A stretch of 64,000 nt of DNA from NCBI GenBank assembly GCA_934047225.1, contig OW203992.1, forward strand, positions 5,693,501 through 5,757,500, written 5' to 3'. This stretch comes from Ypsolopha sequella. Its lineage: Eukaryota > Arthropoda > Insecta > Lepidoptera > Ypsolophidae. A program made the translations under genes and the position numbers. Below the pieces are notes generated by a model that ran no database searches, was not told the DNA's origin, and worked only from the letters and a program-made list of their open reading frames with translations. Positions 54,162 through 64,000 of the stretch are shown in pieces; the first letter of the stretch is position 1, and each line of letters opens with the position of its first letter.

Positions 54162-54490
54162 ACGGCGGCAGCTCAGGGGTAGAATGCTGGCCTCTCAATC
54201 TTGAGATCCAGGTTCGATCCCCGGTCGGGCATGCAACAATAAGTTTGTCAGAATTCGTGTGCATAGTATTTGTTCTTACTTACCACCTGCAAAAAAACAT
54301 TGTAAAGAAACCTGCGTGCCTTAAAAAGCGTATATTTGTGCCCGAAGTACGGCGATAGAGCTCACCACCTATCACGTTGGGACGTAATAATTATCGGTGA
54401 AACAAGGAATATGACTTTCATTTCATAGTTCACACTCCGAACACCACTGACACCCCCCTAGGGATTCATGTCGTGACGAGATATGTAAGG
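54162..54490 (+). mobile_element. tRNA-derived SINE 1, full-length copy
   Basis: The tRNA-like head has an A-box (CAGCTCAGGGGTAGAATG, 54,170-54,187) and a perfect B-box (GGTTCGATCCC, 54,211-54,221) at normal spacing, followed by an unrelated body and the tail ending ATTCATGTCGTGACGAG. It is transcribed by Pol III and moved by a LINE in trans. Partial copies lie at 15,118, 22,580, 29,845, 36,428 and, reversed, about 55,188. Confidence 0.85.
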
Positions 54491-54500
54491 TTAACTAATA

Positions 54501-54733
54501 TTAGTTGGCGAAATTCAAAACATAGGTAGTACTAGTCTATATGAACAACTTTTCGTATGGGAGCTAAGCGAAATTCGCAACTTTTTTTCTCTTCCTCCCA
54601 TAAAAATTGCCCCGATCAGCTGACTGGTCCAGTATGGAAAGGTGAAAACAAATTTTAAGAATTTCGCTTAGCTCCTATACAAACAGTTGTTCATATAGAC
54701 TAGTACTATTGTGTTTTGAGTTTCGCTATCTAA
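54501..54733. mobile_element. Fold-back element, 233 bp
   Basis: TTAGTTGGCGAAA at the left faces TTTCGCTATCTAA at the right. AGTACTAGTCTATATGAACA and GCTAAGCGAAATTC are matched inside. The centre is CTGATCAGCTG-like and GC-richer. It is non-coding. Confidence 0.75.
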
Positions 54734-54864
54734 TATTATTTATAGCACACCGTGCGTAAAATGACCACTTTACGCACGCTCCAAAACTCACACTCGTCAG
54801 AAAACGTTTCATCGCTCTCGTATCGTAATGTACTATTAACCTTATACATATTTATATATACACC

Positions 54865-55085
54865 GTGTAACCATATTTGAAGAGCTTATTCAGTCAATGG
54901 TATAGAACAACTTTTACTATGGAACAAAATCTGTATATCGAAAAAAAATTTACTGTTTAAAATTTAACGTATGGAAGGATAGATTTTTTTTTGAGATTTC
55001 AGGGTTAGCTCCATAGTAAAAGTTGTTCTATACCATTGACTGAATAAGCTCTTCAAATATGGTTACACCTTTCTGTTACTTCTGT
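54865..55085. mobile_element. Fold-back family D, full palindrome
   Basis: GTGTAACCATATTTGAAGAG and GTATAGAACAACTTTTACTA face their complements at 55,015-55,075, with arms of about 80 bp. Single arms lie at 2,552 and 28,450. Confidence 0.8.
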
Positions 55086-55187
55086 TGTATATAAAATACA
55101 TGTCACGACATGTACATGTGAAATGTAGAAGTGTAGATTAAGACTTGTGATTTTTATTACAAGTCTCAGTACCAATCAAACCCACCT

Positions 55188-55445
55188 TTCACCGACGATT
55201 TTTACGTTCCAGCGTCACACGTAGTGAGCTTTATCGCCGTACTTTGGGTGCATATTGGACCTACAGCTTAACGACGGCACGGCAATACTCACGGCTGTGA
55301 GTCCAATATATGCCCGAAGTCCATCGATAAGGCTTTTATCGATAGTCACGATAAGAACGCAGACTAAACACAAACGGGCCACGGGATTTGACCCCCGACC
55401 TCCAGATTAGTAATCAACTAGTCCACAGAGGCGGAGAGACTGTTA
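55188..55445 (-). mobile_element. tRNA-derived SINE fragments, minus strand
   Basis: 55,195-55,255 reversed is part of the SINE 1 body (AGTACGGCGATAAAGCTCAC). About 55,375-55,440 reversed holds a tRNA-like head with B-box GGGGTCAAATCCC and CTCTGTGGACTAGTTGATTA. The two parts may be one rearranged copy or two insertions. Confidence 0.5.
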
Positions 55446-55947
55446 ACACTAATTTCATATAAGGTGAAATTTATTGAACCACCCAAATTTTCATGGGAGG
55501 TTCAGTAGGGGATAGAGACAATACATGTAAAGTTTTAGGTATATTATTTAAGATCTATCCACTATTCCATCCTCATGCCCTAACAGTATCCTGTGCGAAT
55601 GAGAATACACCCTACTGATAATTAAAGAAGAAGATGCAGTCAGCTAATTTGTACCGCCAGAACCAGTTACAACAAAAAAAACTCCCCGGCCCCCGACCCT
55701 GAACGTTTTTCACGTCCAACAAATACGAGGACCGTTGATCCAACTCCCGGCAACTGCCACCACTCCATCCGACTGCCATACACTCGATATTCCAGGCTGC
55801 TTGTGTACTTAATAATTTAGTTTTAGTTGCAAATTGTATTTTTTTAGTAAGTATTGTTTTTAATTATTATTAACTTAGATTCGTATACGATATTTTAGAC
55901 AAAATTTATACTACTAACTTTTGTAGCAAATAAGGTTTTTGTGACCT
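55446..55947. other. Family C arm and probable 5' UTR of the RLE LINE
   Basis: 55,458-55,525 (ATAAGGTGAAATTTATTGAA) is a single family C arm. From about 55,680 the sequence is C-rich (CTCCCCGGCCCCCGACCCTG), then AT-rich, leading into the LINE reading frame. No separate gene is seen. Confidence 0.4.
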
Positions 55948-56007
55948 TTGTCAACCAAAATTTTTAATGATTTATTTTTATTATGTTTTAGGTCAGTATT
56001 TGTTAAT

Positions 56008-58900
56008 ATGCCACAGACCGCATGCCAGACGGTCGAAGTGGGTGGCGAGCCCAATCCTACCGCGCCGTTGTCGATGTCTGGACTCGTGCAGTGCCCCGAG
56101 TGTCCACGTCCCAAATATTTAAGAGGACAGAGGGGTCTAAAAGTGCACATGGGAAGAAAACATAAACAACCAATGCAAATTCAATCTCAGCCCCTAAATG
56201 CGACAACCAGTACTTTAACTACAATCTCCTCGAATGCGCGTCTACTTTGGGAACAGATCAGCAACTTTAAACAAAATATACCACTTGTCAAGCGTATCCC
56301 TCGTGGCGCTAGAAATTCTGTTGCAAACTCCCTTTCTTCCATCATAAAAAATGTAACTAATAAAAATGACAAAGAAAGCTGGGAAAACCTCTTTTGCTTC
56401 TCATTCCGGACACTCCAAATCAAAACAGAGCGGCTCTCTTACTCAAAAAATTAAAACAAACTGCCAAATTCAACTAAACCCTTCGATCGAAATGAACAAA
56501 ACCAATAATACCAAACAAAATATCTTAAAAAAAGTCGAATCAAAATTCAACGATGGGGACATAAGAGGAGCTGCTCAAATTCTTTTCTCCAACGACGCGG
56601 TAGCTCCCGACACCCCGGAAACCCTTTCGGCACTGGCTTCAAAGCATCCACCAGCAGCATCAACCCTGCAACTTCCCGATCCACCCCATCCCTCTGACCC
56701 AACACCGAAAGCGTCAGTTGAAGATGTGAAAGCTGCGATCATGTCCTTCAGGAATGGCTCAGCTGAAGGTCTGGATGGTCTATCTCCTCAACACTTCAAG
56801 GACCTGATCTGTGGAGCCACTGGTCAGACCGGCATAAGCCTCCTGGAGGACATGACGCAGCTTGTCAATCTTATGTTGTCCGGAAATGTATGCAGTGAAA
56901 TCTTGGACATCTTGTACGGCGCAAATCTTTGCGCGCTTATTAAGAGGGATGGGGGAATAAGACCAATCGCGGTTGGAAATACCATACGCCGCGTGGTCTC
57001 CAAAGTCTGCTGTAAGTACATGTTAACAACACTGTCCAAAAAATTCCAACCACTACAACTAGGCTTTGGCAGTAAGGGTGGGTGCGAGGTAGCAGTACAC
57101 GCTGCTCGCACTTTTCTTGAACGCGGCGGTGGTGAGGTGATGCTGAAGGTGGACGTTAAGAACGCCTTCAACTCCGTCGACAGGGGCACGCTGTTGACGC
57201 AAATAAAGGATCACATACCCCAAATCTACAGATATCTTTGGCAATGCTATAGAACACCATCCAAATTAATTTACAAAGACCATCTCTTGAGCTCGGAAGT
57301 AGGGTGTCAACAGGGTGACCCTTTAGGCCCTGCCATTTTTAGCCTGGCTATAAACCCAATAATAACGAGGCTAAAATCAAAATTCAATGTGTGGTACCTT
57401 GATGACGGAATCATTGGAGGTGAGGTGACTACGGTTTTAGATGACTTAGAATTTATAATACATAAATTCAAAGAAATAGGACTTGAATTGAATTTAAATC
57501 AATGCGAGTTATTCGTTTTAGATAATACCATAAACAAAAATGAAATAATTGATAAGTTCAACATCCTGGCACCTAATATCAAAATTATTAGTACTGATTC
57601 GCTTCGCCTCCTCGGAGCTCCAATTTCAGACAACGGTATCCCTGGATATATTTCGGATCAAATAGCAAAATTCGAAGAGTCATCAAGTCGTCAACTCAAA
57701 TAAATCCACACATGGCACTATTCATAGTTCGGTTCTGTTTATTTGGTACCAAAATTCACTTACGTTCTGCGCTGCACACCCGTTTGGAATCATAAAAACC
57801 TTTTGGACACTTTAGACAAATTAATACAAAAAATTCTTAGTGAAGTTCTGAATTGCAACCTAGACGAACGGAGTTAGACCCAGGCATCGTTACCAGTACG
57901 TTTTGGTGGCCTGGAAATACGCAAAATTTCGAGTATAGCACTCCCAGCGTTTTTGTCCTCAGCCTACAGCACACGAAACCTCTTTGGTAAGATAATTTTC
58001 CCGTCAATTGCTGACGTTGAGGTCTCGGGCTTGGGCGAGGCTAAGAGCGCCTGGGCAGTAGCATGTCCTAATCAGGACCCTCCAATTACACCGTCATCGC
58101 AGAGGCTATGGGACGAGCCCCTCTGCAAGTTGGAGCAAACGAAACTGCTCGAAGGAGCAACCGACCCCGCAGACCGGGCCCGTCTCCTAGCCTCCAATGA
58201 ACGCGAGTCGGGTTATTGGTTGAACGCCATCCCATCTAGTAATATCGGCACCTTATTAGACCGTAACACTTTGAGTTTGGCTTGCGGTCTTCGCTTAGGC
58301 ACGAAGATCAATGAACCACACCGTTGCCGTTGTGGAGTGCACGTCGGCCAGTTCGGGCACCATGGTCTGTCATGCCAGCTAAGCGCCGGACGTTCAGCCC
58401 GCCACGCTAACCTCAATGACGTCATCCGTCGGGCCCTTGTCAGTGCCAATGTACCGAGCATTCTCGAACCACCAGGGTTAACCCGGGACGATGGTAATCG
58501 GCCCGATGGAATGACGCTCCTTGCATGGAAGCATGGCAAGCCGCTTGTGTGGGACGCCACATGTGCAGACACACTTGCCCCGTCCTACCTACAGGCTACC
58601 TCGGTCGGTGCTGGCGCGGCTGCAGAGGCAGCAGAGTCCTGAAAGCGGCGCGGGTATGTCACCCTTAGCGAGGGCTACATATTTGCGCCGTTCGGAGTTG
58701 AAACTCTGGGAACATGGGGCCCAAGTGCGCGACGACTGTTTCAAGAACTGTCGTCGCGTCTGGTCGACGCCTCTGGTGATCCAAGAGCTGGAGCTTACCC
58801 CGGCCAGAGGATTAGTCTATCGATTCAACGAGGTAACGCTGCCAGTCTCTTGGGTACTCTTCCCAGCGGCAACGATCTAAATCAAATTTTTCATTTAATT
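56008..58900 (+). pseudogene. RLE-type non-LTR retrotransposon polyprotein, decayed
   Basis: A nearly full-length LINE reading frame broken by at least three frameshifts (near 56,430, 57,700 and 57,742) and two in-frame stops (TAG 57,875-57,877; TGA 58,640-58,642). Order of domains: an N-terminal C2H2 finger (CPECPRPKYLRGQRGLKVH, about 56,095-56,160); reverse transcriptase with motif A VDVKNAFNSVDR (about 57,150), motif B GCQQGDPLGPAIFSLA (about 57,302) and motif C WYLDDG (about 57,391-57,408, YLDD in place of the usual YADD or FADD); then a CCHC knuckle CRCGVHVGQFGHHGLSC (about 58,324) and a PD-(D/E)XK restriction-like endonuclease with EPPGL, RPDGM and LVWDATC (58,465-58,570). It ends AIQRGNAASLLGTLP, then stop. 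Such elements nick the target and prime on it. An RLE downstream of RT places it outside APE-type LINEs; I do not fix the clade. Related C-terminal copies are at 772 and 10,391. Confidence 0.88.
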
Positions 58901-59011
58901 TAAGATATTTTTAATTAGTGTATAAATAAATATTTCACTGTAATAAAATAATAAATTGAAATATGATATATATATAATTTTTATAATTTTGTAATATAAA
59001 ATATGTATATG

Positions 59012-59432
59012 TAACAAAGTCAACAAGCGCTTTGGACATTGTGTCTGTAAGTTTATTTTGTAAATTGAATTATATCTATTCTATCAATAATAAAATTGTA
59101 TTACAGAGACTACACACATGTGAAGTTTCGGGTGGATCAAATAAGGCAATGATCGGTCACGTGACATCGATAATCGTATTAATATGTAAGTAAAATTTTG
59201 CTTCTGTTATGTACGTGGACTTTACACGATGTCCACCCACACAACTGCATCAAAATTTTATTCACATATTAACACGATTCACGATGTCACGTGACCGACC
59301 ATTGCCTTATTTAATCCACCCAAAACTTCACTTGTGTAGTCTCTGTAATATAATTCTTGATAGAATAGATATAATTCAATTTACAAAATAAACTTACAAA
59401 CACAATGTCTAAAGCGCTTATTGGCTTTGTTA
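59012..59432. mobile_element. Large palindrome just downstream of the RLE LINE
   Basis: TAACAAAGTCAACAAGCGCT at the left faces AGCGCTTATTGGCTTTGTTA at the right. CGGTCACGTGACATCG faces CGATGTCACGTGACCG. Arms are about 190 bp and the centre about 40 bp. It is non-coding. Confidence 0.85.
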
Positions 59433-59593
59433 GAAATACATATTTTTTATAACAAAATTATAAAAATTAACATACTTACGGCCAGTTGCAGAAAGAATTT
59501 TTAAGTTTAATGAAACTTTAATATGAATTATGTCAGAGTAAGGGATGGCATCAATTTTAAAGGTTCATTAAAACTTTCAACTTTCATCTTTCA
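59433..59593. other. Short spacer
   Basis: Nothing recognisable. Confidence 0.3.
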
Positions 59594-59755
59594 TGTTCGC
59601 GGAAGCACACACAGATGGTTTCGCTGCAATCATGCGTAAGTACTGTGCGTCGCTGCTCAGTCGAATACGAGCCAGCCCCAATAGTATCCTGAGGGTGTTA
59701 TCTGATAGGTGGGACTCTCCCCTTTTTAAAAAGTGGATGGAGCTCCACAATTAAT
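59594..59755 (+). pseudogene. LINE C-terminal fragment
   Basis: The frame reads FAEAHTDGFAAIMRKYCASL, SRIRASPNSILRVLSDRWDS and FKKWMELHN, stop. I know this C-terminal pattern (KKCASL..R.RAS.NSIL) from lepidopteran non-LTR retrotransposons. Only about 54 codons are left; a 3' UTR with TTTTA runs and an AATAAA at about 59,895 follow. Confidence 0.7.
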
Positions 59756-59904
59756 AATTTAATTTGATTGGATTTGATTTAATTTAATTTTATTTTATTT
59801 TATTTTATTTGATTTAATTTATACTCGCCTGTTCTCTTACTAACACTAGTCCATAAGTTATTTTGTATTACTAACACTTTATGGACCCTGTCTGAAATAA
59901 ATTA

Positions 59905-59932
59905 TTTTATTATTATTATTATTATTATTATT
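59905..59932 (+). repeat. TTA microsatellite
   Basis: TTATTATTATTATTATTATT, about nine units, at the end of the LINE 3' UTR. It is likely the LINE's own tail. Confidence 0.8.
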
Positions 59933-60960
59933 AAACTTAACAAACCTTTATGCAACTGGTCCTAACTGCCATTACCTTATCTGATCCGTCTGAACTTCAA
60001 ATGAGAAATCTCTATCATCTACTGAACCTCCCATTGAAATTGGGGCGGTTGAATCAATTTCACCTTATGTTACAGGCATACTGTCCGGTGTCTATTATGA
60101 AACTGTTTTCCCTGCAAAGAAAAGCCCCCAAGAGTACTGCAAATAATTACAAACGAGGGTAAAACGTTAAAGTATAATGAAGGGTAGGAGGGTTTCTCCA
60201 TAGGACAAAAGGTTAAAAGGATGCATAATTTATTTAATCATTCGTAATATGTTTTTGGATGACTAAAATAGTAATAACTTGCAACCGTTTTGACCCCTTT
60301 TAGGGTGCTACCCGGCATAATATTTTCCGGCCTATTTAAGGTGGTTAGGACGGGGATTCCAAACGCAAACTTTATGTTTTTTTATTCTAATTTTTGAATA
60401 AAAAGTATTGAATGTGATTTATGGCACTATGCGAACATAGTTAAATGACAATTAGCCTTTTCAAGTAAACAGTAAGTGAAGTCGATACTTGTCGTTGTTG
60501 GTTCTTGATGGAACATTTGAAACATCTTGTAAATAAAACACATTCTTGGTAACTGTTCCACTTTTATATGTATATTACACTAGCGACCGGTTTCGTTATA
60601 ATAACATCGTCAGGCTTTTAGATATGGATACGAATCATGAGATGGAATATGTATTTCGTCTTTGTTTACATCACAAATGTAAGTGAAGTAATTTTCTAAT
60701 CTAAGAAACACGTAAAAGAAAGAATTTTTCAAATCGCATTAATTTATTAATGACAGCTAGTTTTAGGAGAACTTTAGAGGAACAAACGGCAAACTCCCTA
60801 ACTTTCTCATTTACAGAGATAAATGGTGATTAATATTTTTGAGCGCCTAGAGAACACGTTAAAAGATTCTTTCAAATCAGTGCTGCTTTTCTACATTACC
60901 GGCTTATTTACTATTTAATTTAGTTTAATTTAATTTATTTATAAACAAAAATCCACAGCA
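59933..60960. other. Spacer with several retroposon tails
   Basis: 60,033-60,075 holds a reversed family C end (GAATCAATTTCACCTTATGT). 60,395-60,470 is a half-arm of the palindrome at 47,054. 60,480-60,620 is a repeat with TCTTGATGGAACATTTGAAA and ACTAGCGACCGGTTTCGTTA. No gene is visible. Confidence 0.4.
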
Positions 60961-60989
60961 TTACAAAAAAGTTTGACGTAAAAAATATT

Positions 60990-61206
60990 GTTTGCAGATA
61001 CTGCCAATTACGGATTTAACTATGTCTACGCGTACGGTCAAACCGGTCGGGGAATGCGTCCCCCGCCCCTCTCTGCGTCCCGCGAACCACTTCTCCTTCG
61101 TCTTGCCTCGTGACCACACGTGCGATTTACTTGTATATATTATTGAATATACCAGCCCCCTATTGTGTGAATTAGTCCATCTTTTATTTATTCTGGATCC
61201 CTCACA
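60990..61206 (+). repeat. Putative 5' LTR of the second BEL/Pao element
   Basis: The end is suggested by CTCACA followed one base later by a primer-site-like word. The block holds a TATATATTA box (about 61,135-61,143) and CpG-rich sequence upstream. The left boundary is uncertain (about 60,990-61,000), because the 3' LTR lies beyond the window. Confidence 0.35.
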
Positions 61207-61207
61207 C

Positions 61208-61217
61208 TGGTCCTTCG
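61208..61217 (+). promoter_or_regulatory. Possible primer-binding site (tRNA-Tyr-like, short)
   Basis: TGGTCCTTCG equals the first ten bases of the tRNA-Tyr primer site seen at 52,818-52,835, and then diverges. The distance to the Gag start (about 740 nt) resembles that of the first BEL element (about 760 nt). A ten-base match alone is weak. Confidence 0.4.
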
Positions 61218-61954
61218 CGGAAAGTTATAATTAAATCGCTACGTACTTCGAAATATTTACTCGATCTTCGAGCCACTGCAAGATCAAGTACCTAACGGTT
61301 AAATCGAGGACAAAGGAAGTCGCGTCGGTGTGAATAACCGCTTCGGATTTTGAAGAATCTACATTTCTGCGAGTCTGCCTGCTTCGAGCTCTCGCATTTC
61401 ACCGTGATTTCTTCAAATCTGCACTTTCCACCGACAGAGAAGTCGAATAAGCAGAACAGAATTCTACGACATCGGGCCACCGTGAATGTCATCGTGACGA
61501 GATTCGCATAGCTAACGGATTTTGGCCAGTACTGTGAGTTCGTTCCAATCATTTCCTTACCATTCCAGCCTTTCGTAGTTATTTATCCCGAATACTTACG
61601 TAATTTTTCCCGTAATATATCCTTTTCTAGTAAATATTTGAGTGAGCAATATTTTCTTACAAACGTATAATTTTCATCACTAATTATTTGTATCAGGTAT
61701 ATTTCAACCTTCATACATAATAATTTATCCCATTTCACCGCTTTATTGCTATAGATTTAAACGGTCGATCGATATTGATACCTACGACGCGACGTGGCGT
61801 GGGGGCAAAGTCCACGTCAACGACCGCTCTTATCGCAAGATCTATTAGCGCATTGCTTGTTCGCAATCTTCCTAGCTTTGCAATATTGTTTTGATATTTT
61901 CATTTATTTGGAACGGTGCTTTGCATTCCTATTAGTTTTCTGTACATCTAAATC
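61218..61954 (+). other. Leader of the second BEL/Pao element
   Basis: No long frame precedes the Gag ATG. Composition is less AT-biased than the flanks. Confidence 0.45.
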
Positions 61955-64000
61955 ATGCCTGAAGATAAAAAAGAACTTTCTAAGCTTAAGAAAAGCGAAG
62001 CAAGCTTGAAAGCAAAGTTAACGCAGTTCGAATCATACATAGATATGGCTAAGTCATACGACGTTCTTAGCGAAGTCCATGCCAACGAACTCCAATGTCG
62101 TTTATCCCGCATGGAAAATCTTATCCTTGAATTCGATGAATTACAGACTGACATCGAGTCCATGTGCGACCCTCCTGACGAGCAGTATGCTGACCGAGAG
62201 AAGACTGAGAGCCAGTACTACCGCCTCGTAGCCACAGCGCGTACTATGCTCGCTGCATGTACCAGCAAGGTTGATGACCAGCAGAGGCGGCGCTTAAATT
62301 CCGGTTCAGGCTTCAGTGATGTTAAATCAGGTGGGACTTGCAACCATGGTAGATTTCATTTACCAAAAATAAACATACCTAAATATGATGGCTCCTATCA
62401 AAACTGGCTCGAGTTTAGAGACACTTTCACGTCAATGATTCATGAAAATGATGATTTAGACAATATTAGTAAATTTCATTACTTGAGGGCTTCTCTATTT
62501 GGGAGCGCCGCGGTAGTAGTAAAAAATATAGATTTCACTAAAGAAAATTATGCTACTGCTTGGAAGTTATTATGTGAAAGATACAATAACTCTAGATTAT
62601 TAGTAAATAATCATGTACAAGCATTATTTAACGTTGAACCGATATCAAAAGAATCTAGTAAGTCTATTCGTTTTTTAGTGGATGTAACAAATGAAAATAT
62701 TCGGGCTCTAACTATTTTAAAACAGCCCACTGAACACTGGGACACAATCATAATATATATGATGTCTACCAAATTAGATTCTGTGACCAACAGAAAATGG
62801 GAAGAGAATAGGAATACGTTGTCTGAACCGCCAACTCTAAACCAATTTTGTTCTTTTTTGCGGAACAGAGCAGATTTATTGGAGACCTTAGAGGAGAACA
62901 AACCAAAGTCACAAAAAGGATTATACACTCAACAGTTTTCACAGAAACCTGATTTTTCGAGAACAAAATCTTTCATCACGGTATCAAGTGATTTTGATAA
63001 TTCGTTAAGACAAAAAATTAAGTGTCCCATGTGCAAAAACCAACACATACTGTATCATTGCGACCAATTTCGTAATTTGTCCATTGAGAATCGTGTCGCT
63101 AAAGCCAAAGACCTTAAAGTGTGCCTCAATTGTTTACGTCCAGGTCATTCACATGTTAAATGTAAACTTTCAAACTGTCGCTACTGTAAATATAAACATA
63201 GCACATTATTACATTTACATAAACAAGATGAAACTTTTAGTTCACCTCCTATGCCTAACCAAGAGAGTGTCGCATTAGCCATGGACACTACTCCATCCCT
63301 TATGGATTCAGACAATACAAGTAGCAGTGTCGTACTGTCTACCCACATCACACAGCATACTACTTCCCCACAAATTCTCCTATCCACAGCATTGGTGAAG
63401 GTGTACGACAGCAAAGGCGACACACACACAGCCCGGCTCCTATTGGACAATGGTAGCACCGCCAACTTCGCGAGACAAGCGCTCTGCGATAAGCTGGGAC
63501 TGTCGAGACACGGTACACGCGCCACGGTTTCAAGTATCTGCAACCAATCCTGTAAGAGTACACAGTCTTGTAAGATTACCATAGAATCTTGCTATAGCAG
63601 TTATAAAACTGATATAGATTGCTTAATCTTGCCCGAAATTACAAAAGCATTGCCTTCCAATTTTGTTCAAATCGATAAAATTCCTATTCCGTCTTGTATA
63701 CAGCTAGCCGACCCTTCATTTAATATTCCTGCCGCTGTTGATATCCTTGTAGGCGCAGAAATATTCTGGAACGTCATATGCAATAATTCGATTGACTTAG
63801 GTAAAAATCAACCCAAACTTTACGAGACAAAGTTGGGGTGGTTAGTTTCTGGTTACGTTGCGCGTGCCAGCTTTTCCAATCCTTCACTGTCCCATCAATG
63901 TAATTTTGTTAATCAGGACGTGAATGTTACACAATTTTGGGAATTAGATTCCATCCCTCATAAATATTCATTAACAGCAGAAGAACGTGCCTGCGAAGAA
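61955..64000 (+). CDS. BEL/Pao Gag-protease polyprotein, intact to the window edge (partial)
   Basis: From ATG 61,955-61,957 the frame is open for 682 codons with no stop to base 64,000, where the window cuts it. The N-terminus is charged and helical (KKELSKLKKSEASLKAKL). The DUF1759-type Gag core follows (LPKINIPKYDGSYQNWLEFR, KFHYLRASLFGSAA, WKLLCERYNNSRLLVNNHV). Zinc knuckles are CPMCKNQHILYHC from C357 and CLNCLRPGHSHVKC from C390, then CRYCKYKHSTLLH. The DUF1758 protease begins at LLSTALVKV; its active-site loop is LLLDNGSTANF (D498-N499-G500). VDILVGAEIFW and TKLGWLVSGYV complete it, and FWELDSIP.KYSLTAEERACEE is the usual lead-in to reverse transcriptase. It differs strongly in sequence from the ORF at 49.7-52.1 kb, so it is a different BEL/Pao family. 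Pol probably continues beyond 64,000. Confidence 0.93.
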   Translation, partial: MPEDKKELSKLKKSEASLKAKLTQFESYIDMAKSYDVLSEVHANELQCRLSRMENLILEFDELQTDIESMCDPPDEQYADREKTESQYYRLVATARTMLAACTSKVDDQQRRRLNSGSGFSDVKSGGTCNHGRFHLPKINIPKYDGSYQNWLEFRDTFTSMIHENDDLDNISKFHYLRASLFGSAAVVVKNIDFTKENYATAWKLLCERYNNSRLLVNNHVQALFNVEPISKESSKSIRFLVDVTNENIRALTILKQPTEHWDTIIIYMMSTKLDSVTNRKWEENRNTLSEPPTLNQFCSFLRNRADLLETLEENKPKSQKGLYTQQFSQKPDFSRTKSFITVSSDFDNSLRQKIKCPMCKNQHILYHCDQFRNLSIENRVAKAKDLKVCLNCLRPGHSHVKCKLSNCRYCKYKHSTLLHLHKQDETFSSPPMPNQESVALAMDTTPSLMDSDNTSSSVVLSTHITQHTTSPQILLSTALVKVYDSKGDTHTARLLLDNGSTANFARQALCDKLGLSRHGTRATVSSICNQSCKSTQSCKITIESCYSSYKTDIDCLILPEITKALPSNFVQIDKIPIPSCIQLADPSFNIPAAVDILVGAEIFWNVICNNSIDLGKNQPKLYETKLGWLVSGYVARASFSNPSLSHQCNFVNQDVNVTQFWELDSIPHKYSLTAEERACEE

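Noticed and set aside
58213..58572. 119-codon minus-strand frame and the shadow frames at 56,824-57,244
   Set aside because: They are antisense shadows of the RLE LINE reading frame.
61524..61545. TGGCCAGTACTGTGAG and TGGCGTGGGGGCAAAG (61,797) as alternative primer sites for the second BEL element
   Set aside because: Neither matches a tRNA 3' end I know, and neither is preceded by a convincing LTR end; TGGTCCTTCG at 61,208 is slightly better supported.
63181..63582. 133-codon minus-strand frame
   Set aside because: It is antisense to the intact BEL Gag-protease frame.

Overview
The window looks like a stretch of insect nuclear DNA, most likely from a moth or butterfly. It is AT-rich, has spliced genes, and is packed with the transposon families common in lepidopteran genomes: PIF/Harbinger, BEL/Pao, Copia, several LINEs, tRNA-derived SINEs, hAT derivatives and many short fold-back elements. 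The order is an inference from repeat style, not from a host marker gene. I found no convincing host protein-coding gene. Essentially everything recognisable is mobile DNA, often nested.

Layout. 1-4.5 kb: dispersed repeats and the 3' end of an RLE-type LINE (minus strand). 4,525-9,975: a structurally complete PIF/Harbinger transposon with TAA target duplications, a two-exon DDE transposase on the plus strand and a four-exon Myb/SANT-like partner on the minus strand, transcribed toward each other, with Copia debris between them. 10-21 kb: fold-back elements, SINE tails and LINE tails. 21.37-22.01 kb: eight apparently identical 80-bp tandem repeats. 22.5-32 kb: a tRNA-derived SINE, a broken Copia gag, TIR elements, a LINE fragment split by a 203-bp insertion, and a tRNA-Lys primer site. 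32-44 kb: more dispersed repeats, and a decayed LINE reverse transcriptase split by a 523-bp hAT-like insertion with an 8-bp duplication. 44.2-44.75 kb: a large palindrome carrying tRNA-like sequence in both arms. 46.4-47.6 kb: a hAT-like element with two further repeats nested inside. 49,102-53,273: a young BEL/Pao element (minus strand) with practically identical LTRs, a 5-bp duplication, a tRNA-Tyr primer site and a Gag-protease ORF, but almost no pol. 55.9-58.9 kb: a nearly full but decayed RLE-type LINE with an N-terminal C2H2 finger and a YLDD polymerase motif. 61-64 kb: the 5' part of a second BEL/Pao element whose Gag-protease frame stays open to the window edge.

How the pieces relate. 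The Harbinger element carries both proteins its family needs and may be autonomous. The 49-53 kb BEL element lacks reverse transcriptase, RNase H and integrase, so it must have moved using enzymes supplied by other copies. The RLE LINE has left three copies of its C-terminal region here. Three insertions can be read against their undisturbed target: the BEL element (empty relative at 37.4 kb), the hAT-like element at 43.1 kb (host LINE reading continues across it), and the 203-bp element at 31.15 kb (host LINE continues across it).

Limits: all similarity calls are by eye, without database search. Clade names within LINEs are left open where the motifs do not settle them, and boundaries of old repeats are approximate.
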